Assembly: GCF_014698115.1 (NCBI RefSeq)
Contig: NZ_JACJSJ010000053.1
Location: 1 to 54,199, forward strand
Length of the DNA stretch: 54,199 nt
Direction: 5' to 3'
Source of the DNA: Nostoc sp. FACHB-973
Lineage (GTDB): Bacteria > Cyanobacteriota > Cyanobacteriia > Cyanobacteriales > Nostocaceae
The translations under genes and the position numbers were made by a program. Of this stretch, positions 8,491 through 15,636 are shown piece by piece. The notes under the pieces were generated by a model. The model saw nothing but the letters and a program-made list of their open reading frames with translations. It was not told the origin of the DNA and made no database searches. How positions within the stretch are numbered: the stretch's first letter is position 1; each line of letters starts with the position of its first letter.

Positions 8491-8784
8491 ATGAGTACCA
8501 GCCGCTATCCCCAGAATTGGAAAGAAATCGCCACCTCTATCAAAGAATCTTTTGATTGGCGCTGTACTAGATGCAATCGCGTTTGCCTGCGTCCTGGACA
8601 AAAGCCACCAGAGCTAACTTTATCCCAGCGCCGAGTCTATACACTTCAGGTACACCACTTTAATTTTGATCCTTCTGACAATCGCTTAGAAAATCTTGCC
8701 CCGTTATGTAGTGGCTGTCATCTTTACTACCATCGATTCCGACGAGGCAATATTTCTCCTGGTCAATTGTCATTGTTCAAATGA
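8491..8784 (+). CDS. HNH-domain protein with C-terminal clamp-binding-like peptide
   Basis: 97 residues. A compact HNH (His-Me finger) fold is visible: CTRC near residue 27, QVHHFNFDPSDNRLENLAPLC in the middle (catalytic HH and N), and SGCHLYYH at the end, which gives four zinc-binding cysteines. HNH domains cut DNA as homing, restriction or repair nucleases. The last residues are GQLSLFK, and QLSLF is the canonical bacterial sliding-clamp-binding pentapeptide. This suggests docking on a beta clamp, possibly the one encoded at 41028-42479. The stop codon overlaps an ATG (ATGA) of a short, broken downstream frame. Confidence 0.8.
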   Translation: MSTSRYPQNWKEIATSIKESFDWRCTRCNRVCLRPGQKPPELTLSQRRVYTLQVHHFNFDPSDNRLENLAPLCSGCHLYYHRFRRGNISPGQLSLFK

Positions 8785-9161
8785 GTGATGCACGAACATT
8801 ACAGAACCTTGATGAACGCACCCTGGCACTACATGAAGTGTGATTGCCCTTTGTAATATCTGCGCTTTCACACTCACGCTATGAGAGTGCAGTTGCGGGA
8901 GCAAACACTTGTCGGTCAGTTTTAGGACTGCGATAGCCCAAAGGGGCTGACTCCCTCCAGGAGTATCGCATGGTGGTTGATGAGAGTGGGAGCGGCAAAG
9001 CAAATGAGCGCGATGGCGTACCCGCCCGCCAAGAATGCGATCGCATAAACACCTTTGCCACTGTTGTAGGTAATCTTCAGCCTATTTTAGCCCAAGTCCC
9101 TACCTTTATTGAACGGGCTGTTATGAGTGCTGATCCAGAAGAAGAGGATGTTTTAACTTAG
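8781..9161 (+). pseudogene. Decayed small gene downstream of the HNH gene
   Basis: A frame begins at the ATG overlapping the HNH stop (MSDARTLQNLDERTLALHEV) and meets a TGA after 20 codons. The same frame has another stop near 8931, then is open from 8970 to 9161. It ends with a plausible conserved tail (ILAQVPTFIERAVMSADPEEE). The middle contains repeat-like sequence (GCGATGGCGTACCCGCC). The simplest reading is one translationally coupled gene broken by stops and a repeat insertion. It could also be two unrelated frames. The family was not recognised. Confidence 0.3.
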
Positions 9162-9185
9162 TATTTTTATGATTTTCAAATCTTC

Positions 9186-9401
9186 TCAAAACGAACCGTT
9201 CAAAGCTTCATTTTGCCGTGGCATATTGACGTTTTGAGCCTTAAAAAGGATTTTAAAAGCAATATCTCTGCCTGACTGCCTCAACACTTGTAGATAAGCA
9301 ACAGCATCATCACGTCGGCGGAATCTTTTCACAACAATATTTTCTTGATTGGGAATATCACGGACAATACACCACGGTTTTAATTGCTCAGAATAAGTCA
9401 T
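9186..9401 (-). CDS. Small conserved cyanobacterial protein of unknown function
   Basis: 71 residues: MTYSEQLKPWCIVRDIPNQ, then VVKRFRRRDDAVAYLQVLRQ. This layout (MTYSEQLKPWCI...RFRRRxDAxxxLQVLR) recurs as a small hypothetical family in Nostocales. It is soluble, basic in the middle, and has no catalytic signature. The start ATG is well placed. The neighbour on the same strand (9680-9982) is another small conserved cyanobacterial protein. Confidence 0.7.
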   Translation of the reverse strand: MTYSEQLKPWCIVRDIPNQENIVVKRFRRRDDAVAYLQVLRQSGRDIAFKILFKAQNVNMPRQNEALNGSF

Positions 9402-9679
9402 ATTTTACCCCTTAAAAATGCTGTAAAATAACCATGTTATGTGCTTTAAAATCGCCAAATTTTACCTTAAACGAGGAGGTATACTCAAAGACAGGTCAAA
9501 TTGATATTGACAATTATAATTATTCGTGCGTTAGATTTATTGGACAGATATATAGCGTTTTGACTGGAATGAAAGAAAGTGTACTGAGTCTAAAAACCTT
9601 GCAGAGCAAAGCTTTTGTTTTAAAAACCTTTCAGTAATCAAACCAGATTGCTATATGTAGAATAGAAATGTTATTGAGA

Positions 9680-9982
9680 TCAAGGCGAATGAGTCAGACA
9701 TAGCAATTGCCAAAGTTGTTCGGGAACTTCTTCAAAATGTTCCAGTAAAAAGTCCATGAATGCCAAATGTCGTAAATCATTAGGCTGAGGATAGCGTCTA
9801 AATTTACCTTGCTTAAACCAACCTCTGACCGTAGAATCAGAACGACAGCATATTAAGGCAATTTGTTCATAACTCACATCCCATTTGGCATAAAATTCTT
9901 CTGGTTTCATACCAAATTCCCAGTGGCTGTAGAGTGAAATTAGATGAATTTCTCTTGCCCATAAAATCCGGGGGTTAGACAT
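9680..9982 (-). CDS. Small conserved cyanobacterial helix-turn-helix protein
   Basis: 100 residues. WAREIHLISLYSHWE, EFYAKWDVSYEQIALICCRS and DSTVRGWFKQGKFRRYP read as a DNA-binding helix-turn-helix whose recognition helix lies in DSTVRGWFK. The tail LRHLAFMDFLLEHFEEVPE is conserved. The family is widespread in Nostoc and found in many copies near mobile DNA; its targets are unknown. It is likely a transcription regulator. Confidence 0.75.
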   Translation of the reverse strand: MSNPRILWAREIHLISLYSHWEFGMKPEEFYAKWDVSYEQIALICCRSDSTVRGWFKQGKFRRYPQPNDLRHLAFMDFLLEHFEEVPEQLWQLLCLTHSP

Positions 9983-10065
9983 TAATACACCTCAAATATG
10001 TAAATATTGGAACTCATTTTTTACATCAGGTATTTGTTAGTCACAGAGTTTATAGACACACCAAT

Positions 10066-10087
10066 AAAACCCGCTTAGTTGGGTTTT
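10066..10087. terminator. Short stem-loop AAAACCC / GGGTTTT
   Basis: A 7-bp perfect stem with an 8-base loop in the gap upstream of the HTH gene. It is a candidate transcription stop or a piece of a degraded element. Confidence 0.4.
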
Positions 10088-10198
10088 AAACTCTTGATTC
10101 ACTCTCAATCTGCGTAAGCAGATATAGTTAAAATAGTTCCGTTATTTATAATCGCTAGAATACCGATTCAGGAACAGCCAGAAATAGTGGATAGGGTG

Positions 10199-10297
10199 CA
10201 ATACGGTTCATTCAGTTAAGCCTTTTTTCTCCCCCTGCTTCCCCTGCTCAAGAACAGCACGCCCCAACAGATAAATGTCCTTAACTGAACGGTATTG
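10199..10297. repeat. 99-bp MITE-like element with CAATACGGTTC ends
   Basis: The left end CAATACGGTTCA...GTTAAG (10199-10220) is inverted at the right end CTTAACTGAACGGTATTG (10280-10297), with a 4-base TTCA duplication in the left arm. The interior is non-coding. A similar 112-bp element sits at 40861-40972 and a lone end at 39511-39524. This suggests a non-autonomous mobile repeat. Apart from this element and the stem at 10066, the gap 9983-10458 shows nothing coding. Confidence 0.6.
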
Positions 10298-10458
10298 GAA
10301 TAGGGCGGGGATAGTGCTTCGGATCAAAAACGAAACGCCCTCTAACCACATTTTGCACGAGCTATACTGTGAGGAGGGCAATTGAGTTTTTGACAAATCT
10401 TCTCAGAATAGCTTGACTGCAAATCCAACTTCAGTCGTACTGGGCAAGTTGGGGTAGT

Positions 10459-12237
10459 TCACCAGCTATTTGATGTTTTAATATCTATAACAACTGGAAT
10501 AGGGCTGAGAAACTTTTGGGCAGCAGCAACCATACAATTGTGTAATATGTGGCTAACTTGGTCAACTTCAGTCTCTGGACATTCCAGTACAATTTCATCA
10601 TGTCTTACACAGATGAGTTTTGTTCTGAATTTAGCTAATGGATTTGAAAGTTTTACCATAGCTAATTTGTTGATGTCGGCATTTAAACCTTGTACTGGAT
10701 GATTAAATAGCTCTGATAATCGGGGCTTGTTTACCCATCTCCGTCGTCTATTTGCTAGTGTACGACTTTCCTTAATGCCTTGGATGTATTTACGTTTGAT
10801 GTTTTCATGCCACCTAGCTATTCCAGGATAAGCTTCAAAGAATCGTTGACTGAAAGCTTTTGCTTGTTCTAATGTCATTGCCACCCCATATTTTACTTGG
10901 GCGTAAATTTGGAGTTTGGCAGCGCCCATACCGAAAATCAATCCAAAGTTTATTGCTTTTGCTAGTCTGCGGTCTTCTTCAGTTACTTCATTGATATGTT
11001 TTCCAGTTACTAGAGATGCTGTTAATCGATGTAAGTCAGCCCCCTGGCGATAGACTTGGCACATCTTTGTATCACCACTAAGCCGAGCCATAATTCGTAG
11101 TTCTATTTGGGAGTAATCGGCTTTGATAATTTTATAGCCAGGGGCAGCAATAAAGCAGCTACGGGCAGCTTCATCACGAGGAATATTTTGTAGAGGTGGT
11201 TTGCGGCAAGAAAATCTACCGGATTTTGCCCCTAATTGATAATAGTTAGGATGAATTCTCCCAGTTTTGGGGTGGATATGCTGGGGTAGTTTCTCGGTAA
11301 AAGTGCCGATAATTTTGGATAGACGGCGGTAATCTAGCAATGCTTGAATTATGGGATATTGTGCAGCTAAAGAAACTAATTTACTTTGATTAGTTGAGTT
11401 AATTTTGATCCCAATAGCTTGTAGAGCAGCCAAAACTTGCTGAGGTGAATTCGGGTTGACTGCATCTGTCAGTTCTGGCAGCAATGACATCTGAGAGCTA
11501 GCAATACGGAGTTGCTTGAGTTGGTTTAAAGCATCTGTTTTTTCAGCTTCTAGTTTTGCACCCAGTATCTGCCATCGAGACAAGTCAAATAGCATTCCGT
11601 TAAGTTCCATTTGAGCTACAACAGGCATACACTGAAATTCCAGTCGGGCAATTTTGAGTAACTTTGCCTGCTTTAACTTCTTGAAGAGAATTGGATAAAG
11701 GTCAAGTAATATGGCAGCATCTACGGCAGCATAGTGCAATTGAACCGATTTAAGAGGTTTACACCAATCGCTGATTTGTTGAGTTTTATCTAGTTGAAGG
11801 TGTAGTAGCTTTTTAGCTATATTTTGCAAGGATGAGCTTGTTTTTAATCCTGCGGTTAGAACTTTATAAGCAAGTTGGGTATCAAAGAATTGACCAGAGG
11901 GTTTAAGTCCTGCGAGTGTGAGAAATTGCCAGTCGAACTTGGCATTATGTGCAATTTTGATAGCAGAGTTACAAAGCAGTTTTTTGAGTAGTGGGCGATC
12001 GCTTTTGGGAATAGCTGGTAAATCAATCAGCACTACTGGATGGTTTGGTGCAGCTATTTGAATCAGTCTAATAGAATCAGTTAGAGGGTCAAGTCCTGTT
12101 GTTTCACAATCTATGGCTAAAACTTCTGCCTGAAACAGAGGTTGGAGAGCAGAATTAAGAGTTGAAACATTGGAAACAAGAGTATATTGTGGGGTATAAA
12201 TACTAATATTATTTGTATTTATTAAGTCTGTAGCCAT
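10459..12237 (-). CDS. Family A DNA polymerase with 3'-5' exonuclease domain
   Basis: 592 residues. It contains a DEDDy-type proofreading exonuclease (DCET 43-46; HNAKFDW 97-103; YAAVDA 169-174) followed by the polymerase domain: motif A DYSQIEL (374-380), motif B RRLAKAINFGLIFG (423-436) and motif C RHDE (545-548). It lacks the 5'-3' nuclease domain of PolI, as expected for phage/plasmid-type and Klenow-like replicases. The position that is tyrosine in the YG of motif B in E. coli PolI and Taq is phenylalanine (F435). QMSLLPEL at 249-256 weakly resembles a clamp-binding peptide. The product is probably used in replication or repair of this replicon. It stands alone on the minus strand, with a terminator of the upstream gene before it. 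Confidence 0.92.
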   Translation of the reverse strand: MATDLINTNNISIYTPQYTLVSNVSTLNSALQPLFQAEVLAIDCETTGLDPLTDSIRLIQIAAPNHPVVLIDLPAIPKSDRPLLKKLLCNSAIKIAHNAKFDWQFLTLAGLKPSGQFFDTQLAYKVLTAGLKTSSSLQNIAKKLLHLQLDKTQQISDWCKPLKSVQLHYAAVDAAILLDLYPILFKKLKQAKLLKIARLEFQCMPVVAQMELNGMLFDLSRWQILGAKLEAEKTDALNQLKQLRIASSQMSLLPELTDAVNPNSPQQVLAALQAIGIKINSTNQSKLVSLAAQYPIIQALLDYRRLSKIIGTFTEKLPQHIHPKTGRIHPNYYQLGAKSGRFSCRKPPLQNIPRDEAARSCFIAAPGYKIIKADYSQIELRIMARLSGDTKMCQVYRQGADLHRLTASLVTGKHINEVTEEDRRLAKAINFGLIFGMGAAKLQIYAQVKYGVAMTLEQAKAFSQRFFEAYPGIARWHENIKRKYIQGIKESRTLANRRRRWVNKPRLSELFNHPVQGLNADINKLAMVKLSNPLAKFRTKLICVRHDEIVLECPETEVDQVSHILHNCMVAAAQKFLSPIPVVIDIKTSNSW

Positions 12238-12329
12238 AATAAATGAAATTTGAATTTCTCACCTAGAAGCGATAGCTTGTATATCTAGCAACTTCAAATT
12301 AGTTTTATACAAAGATTTGAAAACCTATT

Positions 12330-12363
12330 AAAGAGAGGTAATACTATCGATATTCCTCTCTTT
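12330..12363 (-). terminator. Stem-loop AAAGAGAGG / CCTCTCTTT
   Basis: A 9-bp perfect stem with a 16-base loop, 6 bases past the stop of the membrane protein gene and upstream of the polymerase gene. On the minus strand the hairpin ends in a short T-run, so it probably ends that transcript. Confidence 0.6.
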
Positions 12364-12369
12364 ATATGA

Positions 12370-12924
12370 TTAACTGACTTTACGCTTATCTGTTTTTGCG
12401 ATGTTAGAATGCTGAATATTCTCTTGAGCAGATGTAAAAGCAGTAGGAGCCAATTCTCTAATAATGGGTGTGACAATTTCTGGAGCCAGTTCTAAACGAT
12501 GCTTAATCTGTGCTTGCAACCAGGCTAAAGGAACACTTTTACTGTTGACTTTTTGTTTGATAATTAAGTCAGGATTGGATGTTGAAGCTTTTTTTATGGC
12601 AGTGGCAATTTTTCTGGCTGTCCGTAAATCAATTTTGTCTACATCAATGCTAACAAAGTTGTTTGGTTGAGGTTCTGGTTTTGATGTAATATGGTTAGTT
12701 GATTGATTTTGATTTTCCAACTTGAGAGATTTCTTAATATCAATATATTCCAAGTGTGATTGTTCAGATGTTGTGTTGTTGGTATGGGATTCGATATTGA
12801 GCGTAAATTTCTGCCACAGATGGACTATTCCCACAACGAAATCAACGAGTATCACAACGGTATAGAAGGCTGTAATTCCAATGATGAGATGATTTAAAAT
12901 TTCTTGAATTTCTTGAGTATTCAT
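12370..12924 (-). CDS. Unknown protein with one N-terminal membrane helix
   Basis: 184 residues. Residues 13-38 (IIGITAFYTVVILVDFVVGIVHLW) form one transmembrane helix. A long polar, Asn/Ser/Glu-rich linker follows (about 45-95), then a basic helical C-terminal region (ARKIATAIKKAS; LAWLQAQIKHRL). Single-pass proteins with polar tails are common in plasmid transfer regions, but I recognise no family. A terminator follows its stop. Confidence 0.55.
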   Translation of the reverse strand: MNTQEIQEILNHLIIGITAFYTVVILVDFVVGIVHLWQKFTLNIESHTNNTTSEQSHLEYIDIKKSLKLENQNQSTNHITSKPEPQPNNFVSIDVDKIDLRTARKIATAIKKASTSNPDLIIKQKVNSKSVPLAWLQAQIKHRLELAPEIVTPIIRELAPTAFTSAQENIQHSNIAKTDKRKVS

Positions 12925-12986
12925 GATGACTAACTTGAAAATTTATGTTCATAATGAAAGAAGCGATCGCTTCCATATAACAGAAA

Positions 12987-13021
12987 AATCCTCAGATGAA
13001 AATTTGAATAGACTGAGGATT
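12987..13021 (-). terminator. Rho-independent terminator after the TnpB-split gene
   Basis: AATCCTCAG (12987-12995) pairs with 13013-13021. Read leftward, the hairpin is followed by a T-run (TTTTTC). It lies 11 bases beyond the stop codon at 13032-13034 of the interrupted gene's 3' part, which supports that this was a real gene. Confidence 0.75.
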
Positions 13022-13031
13022 TCTGGAAAAT

Positions 13032-13208
13032 TCAGAACAAGCTAATTTGCACAGTTGAATTTGATGAAGGTTTAGGAGTTGGAGTGCTTTGGGTCGAGTC
13101 TAAGTTAGTCTTGGCAGTGACATGACGCTTACCCCATCCTTCTTGTGCTGCGTGTTTAACTATGCTGCGTCGAATTGACCTGCTAAGATAGTTGAATTCA
13201 TTTTTTAC
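13032..13208 (-). pseudogene. 3' part of the gene interrupted by the TnpB element
   Basis: 59 codons are open on the minus strand (VKNEFNYLSRSIRRSIVKHA, then a Thr/Ser/Pro-rich linker), ending in TVQISLF. This part has no start of its own. Joined to the 5' part at 14571-15086 it gives one continuous frame of 230 residues. The last five residues, QISLF, match the sliding-clamp-binding consensus Q-x-S-L-F. The basic helix SRSIRRSIVKHAAQEGWGKR could bind DNA. Confidence 0.7.
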
Positions 13209-13334
13209 GAGTCGTGATGCGTAAAGCCCCCGTCTTTCTAACTGGGGGATATAAGCGAATGTGCCAAATTTATTTGGCTGGAATATTTACAAAGCGTAGG
13301 TACGGTTTATAATCTCAGAGGAGGTGATAAACAA

Positions 13335-14546
13335 TTGTTTAATCTGACATACGAATTTAAGTTAAAGCCAACCCATGCACAGGCTCAGATATTTGAAGAC
13401 TGGTTAGAAATTAATCGTCGTGTCTATAACTATGCTTTGGCTGAACGTAAGGATTGGTATTTGTCGCGTAGTTGTCGGATTAACGCTTGTTCGCTCAAAC
13501 ATGAATATATTATTCCTGCTGACACTTCTCGTCCAACCTATGCCAGCCAGTGCAAAGCGTTAACTGCTGCCAAAAAAGACTTTCCTGAACTCAAGAAAGT
13601 ACAGTCTCAGGTTTTGCAGCAAACCCTAAAACGCCTTGAGGTGGCATTTGTGGCAATGTGGGAGAGAAACCACGGATTCCCCCGATTCAAAAAACTTGGA
13701 AGGATGCGGTCTTTTGTGTTCCCACAAATACAGTGTCAGAGGTTGAATCCGGGAATGGTTAATTTGCCTGTGATTGGTTGGGTTAAGTTTCGTCAATCAC
13801 GAGCAATACCTGATGGTGGCGTAGTAAAACTTGCCCGTGTAGTGAAACGGGTTTCTGGATGGTACGTGATGCTAACTGTTCAATGGGATGTATCTGTACC
13901 GAAGCCTTTGCCACATGGGGAAGCGGTAGGGATAGATGTAGGACTAACAAGCTTTATTGCAACTTCTAATGGGCTACAAGTCTTGCGTCCAAAGTTTTTT
14001 GTAGATACCGAACGCAAGCTTAAATTGCTGCAACAGCGTGTCTCAAGAAAACAATTAGGCTCGAACAATTGGTACAAAGCTATTAAGAAAGTTGCTTCAT
14101 TGCATGAGTACGTTGCCAACTGTCGTAAAGACTGGCATAGAAAACTGTCTCACCAAATCTGCAACAATGCTGGAATGGTATTTGTTGAAGATTTAAATTT
14201 AGTTAGCTTATCTCGCGGAATCTTGGGTAAGCACTGCCTAGATGCTGGGTTTGGGCAATTCTTCAACATACTACAGCAAACCTGTTTCAAGCGTGGTGTT
14301 TATTTCCAAAAAGTAGACAGTCGCAAAACCAGCCAGATTTGTCCGAGTTGTAGTGTTGAGACAGGCAAGAAAGAACTCTCAGAACGTACTCATGTTTGTT
14401 CAAATTGTGGCTATACCACAGATCGGGATGTAGCAGCCGCACAAGTAGTTCTTAAAAGAGGACTTGCAGCCGTTGGGCAAACGGTCAAGATGCTTGCTGA
14501 GGGTAAATTCATTGGAATCCCTTTGAAGCAAGAATCCCCGAATTAG
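13335..14546 (+). CDS. tnpB: TnpB, RNA-guided nuclease of an IS605-type element
   Basis: 403 residues, full length. It has an N-terminal HTH-like/wedge region (YEFKLKPTHAQ; INRRVYNYAL), then a RuvC-like core: first acid in VGIDVGL (about 198-204), second in FVEDLN, third in TDRDVAAAQ. A zinc finger with CPSC and CSNC sits between the last two. These are the catalytic residues of active TnpB nucleases, which are guided by an omega RNA from the element's right end. The TTG start at 13335 is supported by a strong ribosome site (GGAGGTGATA) just upstream. The omega RNA is expected to overlap the 3' end of the gene and the hairpin at 14535-14557. Confidence 0.93.
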   Translation: MFNLTYEFKLKPTHAQAQIFEDWLEINRRVYNYALAERKDWYLSRSCRINACSLKHEYIIPADTSRPTYASQCKALTAAKKDFPELKKVQSQVLQQTLKRLEVAFVAMWERNHGFPRFKKLGRMRSFVFPQIQCQRLNPGMVNLPVIGWVKFRQSRAIPDGGVVKLARVVKRVSGWYVMLTVQWDVSVPKPLPHGEAVGIDVGLTSFIATSNGLQVLRPKFFVDTERKLKLLQQRVSRKQLGSNNWYKAIKKVASLHEYVANCRKDWHRKLSHQICNNAGMVFVEDLNLVSLSRGILGKHCLDAGFGQFFNILQQTCFKRGVYFQKVDSRKTSQICPSCSVETGKKELSERTHVCSNCGYTTDRDVAAAQVVLKRGLAAVGQTVKMLAEGKFIGIPLKQESPN

Positions 14547-14570
14547 AAATTCGGGGAGTGTCAACTGATT
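14440..14570 (+). ncRNA. Predicted omega RNA scaffold region of the TnpB element
   Basis: In the IS605/IS200 family the guide RNA scaffold overlaps the 3' end of tnpB and runs to the right end of the element; the guide is copied from the flank beyond the end. Here the hairpin at 14535-14557 lies at that place. If expressed, the guide would read from about 14571 into the interrupted gene (AAAATGAATG...). The boundaries are an estimate from the family, not seen directly. Confidence 0.35.
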
Positions 14571-15086
14571 AAAATGAATGATGCGATTATTGCTGGCATT
14601 GCTCGTATCACTATCACCTATAAATTCATAAAAACTCTTGCAACCCTTTGGTAATTTATCGTATTTGGTTAAAACTTCATTACCTACCCAAAGATAAAGG
14701 TCAGCGTAGTCCCTATGCAGAGGTGCTTCGTAAGTTGCAGGCATCATGTAGGTAAGAACTTCTGTGGCTGTGCTGGAAACACCAACTTGATCCTGTTCGT
14801 ATTCAGTGAAGATAAGTTCTAATCGCTCCTGAATACAAGCAAACTTCAGCCATTGGGGAATCGTATCACTCCAAGGACTGCGATGAATTACCAATGGCCC
14901 TGCAAGGTAGCGAACATGGTGTAGGGAAAATTCAGCTATTTCCAAAAGACTTGCTAATAATTCTTTTGGTGTATTTAAACTTGCCAGAATTTGCAGCATT
15001 TTTCGGGTATTGTCTGGCAGGTTGGTACTATTACCATCACTGATTTCTGCCATTACTTCTGGTGAAATCAAATTCATTTGCTCCAT
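14571..15086 (-). pseudogene. 5' part of the gene interrupted by the TnpB element
   Basis: 172 codons from ATG 15086 to the element boundary (ends NNRIIHF). Beyond this the frame reads into the antisense of the element and has no meaning. The protein is mainly helical (NTRKMLQILASLNTPKELLASLLEIAEF) with an aromatic-rich middle (DYADLYLWVGNEVL). With the 3' part (13032-13208) it would be a 230-residue protein of unknown family ending in the clamp-binding-like QISLF. The 5' part may still be translated as a chimera of 228 residues. Confidence 0.65.
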
Positions 15087-15210
15087 TTTTCATCTCGATA
15101 TGAGCGCATCACCAAAAATAGCCAATCGGCTAAAAAATTAATGTCCAATAGGTGAATGCTGATACTAGATAAATCTTTTTATGCTGGCATTGATACAGCT
15201 TTTTTAGGTA

Positions 15211-15525
15211 ATGCCAATGAATAACGAACCTACAATTAACCAAAATCTTAATACTGACGACAGTAGTAATTATCAGTCTGGCAGTGGCTATCAATCTGAA
15301 GGTTACGGTGTTGAGCAATCAAGTTCTGGAGATAGTAGTAATCCCTTGCAAACAGACCAATTTAGGGATGGTTATCAAGAGAATATTTTTGAAATCAATC
15401 TTGGGGATACACCTTACACTGAATCGGCTGCTAATCCCAATCCTCAATTATCAGGATATGGCTCTGGCTCAGGTTACAAGTCTAATAAAAGTCAACAGTC
15501 AGCATCGCCAGAGCTAGAGTTATAA
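15211..15525 (+). CDS. Small Ser/Gly/Tyr-rich protein of unknown function
   Basis: 104 residues, low complexity: repeated SGSGYQSEGYG- and YGSGSGYKS-like motifs, acidic, with no membrane helix and no cysteine. It is likely disordered. It is divergent from the interrupted gene and upstream of the lysozyme-like gene. ATG at 15211 or 15217 (MNNEP). The composition is real-protein-like but I do not recognise a family. Confidence 0.45.
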   Translation: MPMNNEPTINQNLNTDDSSNYQSGSGYQSEGYGVEQSSSGDSSNPLQTDQFRDGYQENIFEINLGDTPYTESAANPNPQLSGYGSGSGYKSNKSQQSASPELEL

Positions 15526-15542
15526 GTCATATTTCTACTGAT

Positions 15543-15612
15543 AACTATACCCCATAAGTAACAAAAGAATGATTGACATTAAATAAACTACTTTGCTTAT
15601 TGGGGTATAGTT
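15543..15612. repeat. Long-arm inverted repeat before the lysozyme-like gene
   Basis: AACTATACCCCATAAG (15543-15558) pairs with 15596-15612 with a single bulge, across a 37-base loop. It lies 25 bases before the next start codon. It may be a leftward/rightward terminator, a regulatory hairpin hiding the leader, or a miniature repeat. Confidence 0.5.
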
Positions 15613-15636
15613 GCTGTCATTTTTAAACCTGAAATT

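Larger units (their letters stand above)
13209..14570 (+). mobile_element. IS200/IS605-superfamily element carrying only tnpB
   Basis: The proposed ends rest on three signs. First, the left flank is TTTTTTAC, and IS200/IS605 elements insert 3' of a short sequence such as TTAC without target duplication. Second, there are subterminal hairpins CCCCC/GGGGG (13227-13248) and TCCCCGAATT/AATTCGGGGA (14535-14557). Third, removal of exactly 13209-14570 restores an open frame in the host gene. No tnpA is present, so movement would need a transposase in trans. A right boundary at 14564 with a left boundary at 13207 also restores frame, so the ends carry a few bases of uncertainty. Confidence 0.75.

Noticed and set aside
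9434..9637. A 67-residue rightward frame divergent from 9186-9401
   Set aside because: Low complexity, no recognised motif, and no clear start signals beyond position.
10208..10396. A 62-residue leftward frame
   Set aside because: It overlaps most of the MITE-like element at 10199-10297 and is explained by that repeat.
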